From NCBI GenBank assembly GCA_022451765.1, contig JAKUNY010000088.1, positions 1 through 6,159 of the forward strand: a stretch of DNA of 6,159 nucleotides, in the 5' to 3' direction. The notes beneath the pieces are model-generated. The model saw only the letters and a program-made list of their open reading frames with translations. It did not search any database and had not been told where the DNA came from. Below are positions 1 to 5,262 of this stretch, piece by piece (position 1 is the stretch's first letter; each line of letters opens with the position of its first letter). Source of the DNA: Candidatus Poseidoniaceae archaeon (GTDB lineage Archaea > Thermoplasmatota > Poseidoniia > Poseidoniales > Poseidoniaceae). The position numbers and the translations under genes are program-made.

Positions 1-154
1 CTACATCGACGTTGTGTCCTCCCATCGTCGTGCATTTCATTCGTCCCCCTGCTTTGCCTGAGGCTTCAATGAGTGTGCAGTCATAGCCGTGTTGTTCGAG
101 AGCCAATGCGGCAGCGCAGCCTGCCACTCCCGCACCGACAATAACGGCTTTCAT
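1..154 (-). CDS. FAD-dependent oxidoreductase (amine oxidase / desaturase-like), N-terminal fragment
   Basis: Only the first 51 codons are present; the gene runs off the left edge. The start ATG is at 154-152, preceded by a GAGGGAG stretch that can serve as a Shine-Dalgarno site. The fragment is a complete dinucleotide-binding Rossmann motif: a hydrophobic strand, GxGxxG at residues 7-12 (GAGVAG), a helix, then a second strand ending in Glu30, which in this fold binds the adenosine ribose of FAD. GGRM at 36-39 follows, typical of the amine oxidase, phytoene desaturase, protoporphyrinogen oxidase and renalase-like flavoproteins. The substrate cannot be told from this fragment. It lies 8 bp after the stop of the SDR gene on the same strand, so the two are probably cotranscribed and may act on related substrates (inference). 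The flavoprotein class is near certain, the subfamily open. Confidence 0.88.
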   Translation of the reverse strand, partial: MKAVIVGAGVAGCAAALALEQHGYDCTLIEASGKAGGRMKCTTMGGHNVDV

Positions 155-162
155 GGTCTCCC

Positions 163-882
163 TCAAACCAACACGTTCGCCATACCACCATCAAGGTGTA
201 GGACTTGTCCAGTCAAGTTGTCAGGCGCATCGGTAAGAAGCCAGAACATTGCAGAGGCAGCCTCTTGCTTCAGATTAATCCGTTGCGTCGGTATCTTCTG
301 AGATGCGGCGTCTCGCATTGCTTCGCTGGCAAGAATCTTCGACGCCATTTTGGTATCCGTTAACCCAGGAGCGACTGCATTGATTCGAAGCCCTCTTCGT
401 GCGTAGGTTGCGGCGGCGGAGCGAACCATCGCTTCTATGCCACCTTTTGCGGCAGCGATTGCCTCGTGGTTGACCAACCCGAGCGATCCTGCCACGCTGG
501 ACGTGAACACCATTCGGCCTTGTCCTTGTCGAAGCATGGCTTTCCCACCAATGGATAGAGCGAGGAATGCAGAGGTCAGGTTGGTGGTGATGACGTCTTC
601 AAATGCTTCCTGATTGAGGGCATGAGGTGGGCGAATAACAATCGAACCAACACAATGCAGAATCCCGTTGATGTCACCGTTTTCTTTCGCAGCGGCAACG
701 CATTGTTTGATGTCATCTTCCTTTGTTGCGTCCCCAACGGTTGTGCTGAGTCCCTGCGATTGCAAACGGGCCGCATCTTCTTCGTTGCGAACCAATGCGT
801 GAATGTGATGTCCTGCATCTGATAGACGATCGATAACATCGGTCGCTATGTCACTGTTTCCGCCAATAATGAGGTAGTTCAT
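163..882 (-). CDS. SDR-family protein with Ile in place of the catalytic Tyr
   Basis: A 239-residue short-chain dehydrogenase/reductase-type Rossmann protein. The ATG at 882 is chosen because the first beta strand starts there (MNYLIIGG) and the glycine motif GGNSDIA (residues 7-13) falls where SDRs have TGxxxGIG. An ATG at 972 in the same frame would add 30 residues with no SDR likeness, fill the whole divergent promoter gap and overlap the neighbour's start. Other landmarks are HCVG at 76-79 (the NNAG position), Asn101, TSS at 127-129, Lys146, the APG loop at 171-173 and a C-terminal LDGG. The oddity is the active site: YxxxK reads I142-A-A-A-K146, with the usual 13-residue spacing from Ser129, so the proton-donating tyrosine is absent. 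It may use another donor, have another reaction, or only bind nucleotide. It probably forms a unit with the flavoprotein 8 bp downstream. The fold is certain; the substrate is unknown. Confidence 0.9.
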   Translation of the reverse strand: MNYLIIGGNSDIATDVIDRLSDAGHHIHALVRNEEDAARLQSQGLSTTVGDATKEDDIKQCVAAAKENGDINGILHCVGSIVIRPPHALNQEAFEDVITTNLTSAFLALSIGGKAMLRQGQGRMVFTSSVAGSLGLVNHEAIAAAKGGIEAMVRSAAATYARRGLRINAVAPGLTDTKMASKILASEAMRDAASQKIPTQRINLKQEAASAMFWLLTDAPDNLTGQVLHLDGGMANVLV

Positions 883-970
883 AATTCGAAACAACTGCAC
901 CACCTTTTGAATCGCAGTTTTCTTCCACAGGCAAACAGCCTTTGAAAACAAACGACTTTCAGGAACTAGC
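883..970. promoter_or_regulatory. divergent intergenic promoter region
   Basis: These 88 bp separate the minus-strand SDR (ATG at 882) from the plus-strand CoA-binding gene (ATG at 971) and must hold at least one promoter for each unless starts are misassigned. On the plus strand an AT-rich box, tttgaaaaca, lies at 941-950, about 26 nt before the start. On the minus strand TTCAAAAG (about 912-905) lies a similar distance before ATG 882, which has no close Shine-Dalgarno. That spacing would fit archaeal TATA boxes driving short-leader or leaderless transcripts, but neither box matches the TTTATATA consensus well. Separately, AGGA at 961-964 sits 6 nt before ATG 971 and may be its ribosome binding site. 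The region assignment is secure; the boxes are only candidates. Confidence 0.4.
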
Positions 971-1612
971 ATGAACGATGATGGATGGTTGCAATCGATT
1001 CAGTCCGTTCACGTCCTCGGTGCTGGATTGCGAAGTGACCGGCCTGCGCACCAAGCTTTTCACGACGCTGGGCATTTGGGGTATCGAATGGTTCCTGTCC
1101 ACCCAAAGGATGCAGGGAACACCATCCTCGGACGACCGATTCGCAGTGATCCATGGCAAAGCCTCGAACCTGAATTGTTTGTTTTGTTTCTTTCACCTGA
1201 CCGTGTCCTTGCAGCGCTGCGACAATGGTTGCTTGAGGACAGAACCATACCCTTTGTTTGGCTTCAACCGGGTGCAGAACGGGACGATGTCCTTGAATTC
1301 CTAGAGGCTGCAGACATCCCTTGCAGCCACGGTCGCTGTTGGGTCGTTACGGTAACCGAAGCAAATCTGACCTGCCAAACACCACTGGATACCATTCCTT
1401 GGTTTTTGCAAACAATGGCTCGAGATGGAAGCGAGTGCTCCATCTGGCGAGCGTTTGAATCAGGTTCGGAGCATTCACTCGACGAGCCACTCGAGTGGGT
1501 TGGTGATCTGTATGACCTCCGCGATTCAGATGAAACGATTGCACGATACATCCGCTCACTACGTCAAGAAAACGAAACGCTGGAAGCAGCTGCATACCGC
1601 CTCTCGACCTAG
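971..1612 (+). CDS. CoA-binding domain protein (CoA_binding_2-like) with unrecognised C-terminal region
   Basis: A 213-residue protein and the only plus-strand gene here. The start ATG has AGGA 6 nt upstream. Residues about 12-127 resemble the stand-alone CoA-binding Rossmann proteins of the YccU type: a first strand HVLGAG, then GYRMVPVHPKDAGNTILGRP (residues 37-56) matching the family pattern of a strand ending in V-P-V-x-P followed by ILG, then VWLQPGAE (96-103) and a cysteine near CSHGRC (118-123), matching the family's VWMQ-G and DRC segments. Family members bind coenzyme A or acyl-CoA; most have no defined physiological role. Residues 128-213 go beyond the usual length (about 120-145 residues), are acidic, contain several Trp and end in a probable short helix or coiled coil (about 187-211). 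I do not recognise that part. Its TAG abuts the uvrB stop with no gap. The domain call is fairly secure; the cellular role is unknown. Confidence 0.8.
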   Translation: MNDDGWLQSIQSVHVLGAGLRSDRPAHQAFHDAGHLGYRMVPVHPKDAGNTILGRPIRSDPWQSLEPELFVLFLSPDRVLAALRQWLLEDRTIPFVWLQPGAERDDVLEFLEAADIPCSHGRCWVVTVTEANLTCQTPLDTIPWFLQTMARDGSECSIWRAFESGSEHSLDEPLEWVGDLYDLRDSDETIARYIRSLRQENETLEAAAYRLST

Positions 1613-4036
1613 TCACAAGGTTTGCTCGAGCTCGAAAATACGGTCACGTAAACGAGCCGCTTCCTCGAAATCGAGTTGCTTTGCAGCCTCTTTCATGGCT
1701 GCTTTCAGTTCCTCCAACAAATCCATACGTTGTTCAGGAGTGAGGCTAGATTTGACATCGTCAGGCTCGTCATAAGTCAATTGAATATTTGAATTTTCAA
1801 TTGGAGTTTTTCTTTCCGATTGCGCCCATGCACCTGCTCCAAGATTGAACTTCGAAGCCCAATCACCATCCTTTCGACCTCCTTTCTTTGCAACAAGCCG
1901 GCGTTTACCGTCTTTCGCAGTGGCAGTGCCAGAGATCAGTTCATCGGTCTCAGCTCCCATCTGCGGCAAGGCTTTGATGATGGTTCTTGGAACGATACCG
2001 TTGGCCTTGTTGTGAGCGTCCTGACGTTTTCTACGTTCCAGTGTTTGTCGTATACTGGCTTCCATCGCAGGGCTCATGCCATCGGCATACAGCAAGACCC
2101 TACCGTTTTCGTTTCGAGCAGCACGGCCAATCGTTTGCAGCAATGACCGCTCGTTTCGTAAGAAACCTTGCCGATCAGCATCAAAGATAGCCACAAGACT
2201 TACTTCCGGAATATCCAATCCTTCTCGAAGCAGGTTGATTCCTACCACAACATCGATGTGGCCGATACGCAGAGCATTGAGGATTTCTGTTCGCTCGATT
2301 GTATCAATCTCGGAATGGAGATGATGCGAGCGAACCCCCATCCGATTGAGGTATTCAGCGACTTCTTCTGCGAACTTTATGGTGAGTACCGAGACAAGAC
2401 AACGCTCTCCTTTTTGGATTCGCAGATTGATTTCCGAGAGAAGGTCAGCGACTTGCCCCTCTGTAGGACGAACTTCGATGTTTGGATCGAGAAGGCCTGT
2501 CGGTCGTAACTCCATCTTAGCGATTCCTCGAATGGACTGCAGGAGTTCGTACATGGTCTCCGAATCCGGGTGTTTTTTCTTCTTCTCACCGGGGCGAGCA
2601 CCTCCTGCAGAAGCAACGTGTTCCAATCCAAGTGGAACCTTTTGTTTTGTTATCTCACAGAGGTGGCGTAATTCGCGTTCACCCGGTGTTGCAGAAACGT
2701 AGACCATCTGTGGAACCAAGTGCTGAAATTCTGGCATCTTTAACGGGCGGTTATCCGCTGCAGTTGGCAATCGGAATCCATGCTCAATGAGACTGTCTTT
2801 ACGGGATTTGTCACCAAAGTACATGCCGCCAACCTGAGGCAATGTAACGTGTGACTCGTCCATAATGACAAGGAATTTTTGTGGATCTCCATGGAACTGT
2901 CGAGCGCATGCAGCAAAGAAATCCAGCAAACAGTAAGGACGCTCTCCGGGTTGTCTACCGTCAAAGTGCAACGAATAGTTCTCAATCGCCTGGCAGTGTC
3001 CAATCTCCCGTAGCATCTCAAGATCGTACTGTGTCCGTTGTTCGAGTCGATGCCGCTCGATGAATTTGTTCTGCATATCGAATTCCGTGAGGCGAAGTTG
3101 GAGCTCGTCTTCGATGCTCTCAAGGGCTTGTTCAAACCGCTCCTGACTGGTCATAAAGAACTCCTTTGGATGAATCCAAGCCTCATCAAGGTCATCCAGA
3201 ACTTCCCATGAAACAGGGTCACAGACCTGTACATGGGTTACTCCGTCGAGATCAAATCGAATCCGCAACGGATCATCTCGAGAAGGCATCCATACATCGA
3301 GTACCTCTCCACGAAGTCGACATTCGCCTCTTGAGAGGTCGGTTGTTGTCCGAGTGTACTGTAAGCCTACCAATTCACGAACTAAATCCTGAGGATCGAT
3401 TTCCTGTCCCTTGTGTACACGTGCATGGTGCTCAAGGAAGGTTTCTGGTGGGTTGAGACCGTAGATGCAAGAAACGGATGACACAATGACACAATCAGGT
3501 CGACTGACAAGGCTTGCAACGGCTGCAAACCGCTCTTGTTCGATTCGTTCGTTGATTGACATCTCCTTGTCAATATACAAATCACGCTTGGCGAGGTATG
3601 CCTCGGGTTGATAATAATCATAATGCGAAACGAAGTACTCAACAGCGTTTTCAGGAAAATAGCCAGCAACTTCGTGATACAATTGCCGTGCAAGCGTTTT
3701 GTTGTGACTGAGAATCAACGTTGGAATGTTGAGTCGTTCGATCATGTTGGCCATGGCGAAGGTCTTGCCGCTCCCTGTAACGCCGAGCAAGATGCATCGT
3801 TCTTGACCGTTCTCAAGCTGTTTCACCAGTTCTTCAATAGCATCGGGTTGATCACCGGAAGGCTCGAATTCGCTGTGTAGTCGGAATCGCTTGACCGATG
3901 GGTGCAAATGTTCCAGTGCAGCGCCTTCAAGAGCCTTAGAGAGGTCAAATGGATCACGTTCAACCAAATCCACCTGTTCAAGAACTTGGTCTGCGACGTG
4001 CTCAAAGGCGCCATCGTCATCCCAAGCCTCGGTCAT
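1613..4036 (-). CDS. uvrB: UvrB, excinuclease ABC subunit B
   Basis: UvrB is the damage-verifying helicase-like subunit of nucleotide excision repair; it is loaded by UvrA and recruits UvrC for incision. Start ATG 4036 (807 residues) has AAGG 6 nt upstream; an in-frame TTG at 4054 would add six residues and is less likely. Landmarks: FRLHSEFEPSGDQP from residue 51, Walker A GVTGSGKT 85-92, the beta-hairpin around 134-149 (HYDYYQPEAY), Walker B IMDESH 391-396, SATPG 448-452, RPTGLLDP 511-518, GINLLREGLD from 599, QTIGRAARN 634-642 and a C-terminal UVR motif near 767-802 that contacts UvrC. The family is usually 650-680 residues. The extra length comes from an acidic N-terminal extension of about 46 residues, about 43 extra residues between SATPG and RPTG, and a long linker before the UVR motif. 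The first Tyr of the hairpin YYDYY is His138. It is probably active, as all ATPase motifs are intact. Confidence 0.97.
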   Translation of the reverse strand: MTEAWDDDGAFEHVADQVLEQVDLVERDPFDLSKALEGAALEHLHPSVKRFRLHSEFEPSGDQPDAIEELVKQLENGQERCILLGVTGSGKTFAMANMIERLNIPTLILSHNKTLARQLYHEVAGYFPENAVEYFVSHYDYYQPEAYLAKRDLYIDKEMSINERIEQERFAAVASLVSRPDCVIVSSVSCIYGLNPPETFLEHHARVHKGQEIDPQDLVRELVGLQYTRTTTDLSRGECRLRGEVLDVWMPSRDDPLRIRFDLDGVTHVQVCDPVSWEVLDDLDEAWIHPKEFFMTSQERFEQALESIEDELQLRLTEFDMQNKFIERHRLEQRTQYDLEMLREIGHCQAIENYSLHFDGRQPGERPYCLLDFFAACARQFHGDPQKFLVIMDESHVTLPQVGGMYFGDKSRKDSLIEHGFRLPTAADNRPLKMPEFQHLVPQMVYVSATPGERELRHLCEITKQKVPLGLEHVASAGGARPGEKKKKHPDSETMYELLQSIRGIAKMELRPTGLLDPNIEVRPTEGQVADLLSEINLRIQKGERCLVSVLTIKFAEEVAEYLNRMGVRSHHLHSEIDTIERTEILNALRIGHIDVVVGINLLREGLDIPEVSLVAIFDADRQGFLRNERSLLQTIGRAARNENGRVLLYADGMSPAMEASIRQTLERRKRQDAHNKANGIVPRTIIKALPQMGAETDELISGTATAKDGKRRLVAKKGGRKDGDWASKFNLGAGAWAQSERKTPIENSNIQLTYDEPDDVKSSLTPEQRMDLLEELKAAMKEAAKQLDFEEAARLRDRIFELEQTL

Positions 4037-4072
4037 GGTTGACCTTCGCGCCAACCCTTCATGAATATGCGT

Positions 4073-4807
4073 CTAAGGCAAATAGAGTCCGCCGTTGGCG
4101 TGCAGAACAGCTCCTGTGATGTATGCAGCATCATTGCCAACGAGAAACGATACGATGGATGCCATGTCATCACCCGTACCGATTCGCTTGAGAGGTACCT
4201 CTTCGATGCGTTGTGCACGCTTGGAATCCGAATCACCCGCAAGAATGTCCGTATCAACATAGCCAGGAGCAAGCACGTTGACACGCTTACCTTCAGGACC
4301 AACGGCGAGTGCTAATGACCGAGCCCAGGTGCTGAGAGCAGCCTTGGAGGCAGCATAATCAGCACCATGAGGGGATCCTCGTGTTGCTAACTGAGAACCA
4401 ACAACAACCATTCTTGCCTCTGTTGCAAGATGAGGTTGCACGACTTTCCAGACGTTAACAGCACCTTCAAAATTGGCCTTCATGGTGCGACGCAAGTCGT
4501 CAAGTTCCATCTCGGCTGCCGAAACACGATCATAGCGTCCATGATTGAGAACCAAGACGTCGATTTTTCGGTTCATCCAAGCGTGAATACCGAGAAGTCC
4601 CACTTCACCTTCATCCGAACAATCGACCTTGACGGCCAGGGCATCACCACCGGAAACGCGAATCTCATCGACAACCATCTCTGCTGGCTTGGATGACGTA
4701 TTGTATGTGAGCAGCACATCATAACCATCTCGGGCAAGCCGATGACTGATGGCTGCACCAATGCCTCGACCACCCCCGGTGACGAGTGCAACAGGTCGAG
4801 AGGTCAT
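4073..4807 (-). CDS. FabG-like short-chain dehydrogenase/reductase
   Basis: A 244-residue classical SDR, the normal length for the family. The glycine motif TGGGRGIG is at residues 10-17, with an Arg (R14) that often goes with NADPH use. An NHG variant of NNAG is at 88-90. The full catalytic tetrad is present: Asn112, Ser138, Tyr151 and Lys155 (YAASK). The APG loop is at 180-182 and the C-terminal HANGG at 237-241 takes the place of the usual DGG. The best description is a 3-oxoacyl-ACP-reductase-like (FabG-like) ketoreductase, presumably cytosolic and NADP(H)-dependent. The substrate cannot be inferred, and in an archaeon it need not be fatty acid synthesis. No strong Shine-Dalgarno precedes ATG 4807. 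It lies 30 bp after the MazG-like gene and 36 bp before uvrB, all co-directional, which suggests cotranscription without proving a shared job. Unlike the SDR at 163-882 its active site is complete. Confidence 0.92.
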   Translation of the reverse strand: MTSRPVALVTGGGRGIGAAISHRLARDGYDVLLTYNTSSKPAEMVVDEIRVSGGDALAVKVDCSDEGEVGLLGIHAWMNRKIDVLVLNHGRYDRVSAAEMELDDLRRTMKANFEGAVNVWKVVQPHLATEARMVVVGSQLATRGSPHGADYAASKAALSTWARSLALAVGPEGKRVNVLAPGYVDTDILAGDSDSKRAQRIEEVPLKRIGTGDDMASIVSFLVGNDAAYITGAVLHANGGLYLP

Positions 4808-4837
4808 GTCTTGCCCACTTCGATGGTATTCATCAAT

Positions 4838-5215
4838 TCATTGCAAGAATTGAGCGAGTTGAGGAGGCTGCCAACCATCCGGTTTGAGCACCTTACCGTC
4901 CTCTCTCCGGATGACTTTCCCATCGACAAGCTTGGCCATGTTGCTGCGATGAACTTCGTTGAAGGCATCGTCGTAGATGTTTTGCATGCCATGGTTAATG
5001 ATCGTTCCAGCGAGGATGTAACCAATGTCGGCGAGTGCATCGAGAACCTCAACCAAATCGCCTGCACGTGCTGCTTCAGCGTACTCTTGAACTTCTTCTG
5101 TTAGAAGTTTGATTCGCAACTCAATCAGTTCGTCCGGACCTAAGTCTGGTGCATCGAGTTTTGGAATTTCAAAGGCTTCATTAAATTCAAGCAAGGACTT
5201 GACAATGGGGTTCAT
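4838..5215 (-). CDS. MazG-like / PRA-PH-fold nucleotide pyrophosphohydrolase
   Basis: A 125-residue all-alpha protein of the MazG / phosphoribosyl-ATP pyrophosphohydrolase superfamily, complete at the short single-domain length. The metal-binding signature is clear: EExxE at residues 40-44 (E40, E41, E44) in the first core helix, then E56xxD59 with D63 in the second. After these comes FNEVHRSNMAKL (85-96) and a C-terminal segment GKVIRREDGKVLKPDGW (99-115), which matches a recognisable branch of small MazG-like proteins that keep a RSNMxK motif and an EDGKVLK tail. Such enzymes cut an (d)NTP or related nucleotide to the monophosphate and pyrophosphate with Mg2+, often as house-cleaning of damaged nucleotides; the exact substrate is not predictable. 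It is unlikely to be histidine-pathway HisE, as no his genes are nearby. Start ATG 5215 has no Shine-Dalgarno. It lies 47 bp after the permease and 30 bp before the FabG-like SDR. Confidence 0.88.
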   Translation of the reverse strand: MNPIVKSLLEFNEAFEIPKLDAPDLGPDELIELRIKLLTEEVQEYAEAARAGDLVEVLDALADIGYILAGTIINHGMQNIYDDAFNEVHRSNMAKLVDGKVIRREDGKVLKPDGWQPPQLAQFLQ

Positions 5216-5262
5216 GAAACGAATACAGCCAAGTGGGTCTTTCTAACTTCCACAATAGCTGT
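5216..5262 (-). promoter_or_regulatory. intergenic gap before the MazG-like gene, possible weak promoter
   Basis: The 47-bp gap is the widest in the right-hand gene run. On the minus strand TTAGAAAG (about 5246-5239) lies roughly 27 nt before ATG 5215, and there is no Shine-Dalgarno, so a leaderless internal promoter is possible if the host is an archaeon. No hairpin or T-run that would end permease transcription is evident, so readthrough from the permease is equally possible. Confidence 0.2.

Noticed and set aside
89..301. 70-codon plus-strand open frame over the flavoprotein/SDR junction
   Set aside because: It is antisense to two recognised genes and Cys- and Ser-rich without a domain.
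883..972. Longer SDR starting at ATG 972 (30 extra residues)
   Set aside because: The added residues do not look like SDR sequence, the beta-1 strand begins directly at Met of ATG 882, and the longer form would erase the divergent promoter region and overlap the neighbour's start at CATG 970-973.
978..1304. 108-codon plus-strand open frame overlapping the CoA-binding gene
   Set aside because: Its product has no family likeness, whereas the frame starting at 971 matches the CoA-binding pattern along its length.
1626..1635. Perfect 10-bp palindrome TCGAGCTCGA near the uvrB 3' end
   Set aside because: It falls within the UVR motif codons (Leu-Glu-Leu-Glu type residues), has no loop or T-run and is explained by codon choice.
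1820..2146. 108-codon plus-strand open frame across uvrB
   Set aside because: It is antisense to conserved UvrB coding sequence, has no recognisable domain and reads like a mirror frame.
3382..3693. 103-codon minus-strand open frame within uvrB
   Set aside because: It overlaps the UvrB hairpin region in another frame, where UvrB conservation explains the sequence.
4037..4054. UvrB start at TTG 4054
   Set aside because: ATG 4036 lies in the same frame with AAGG 6 nt upstream; the TTG adds only six residues with no support.
163..4807. The two SDR genes as a tandem duplication
   Set aside because: They are both SDRs but differ in glycine motif, active site and most of the sequence; the likeness is family-level only.
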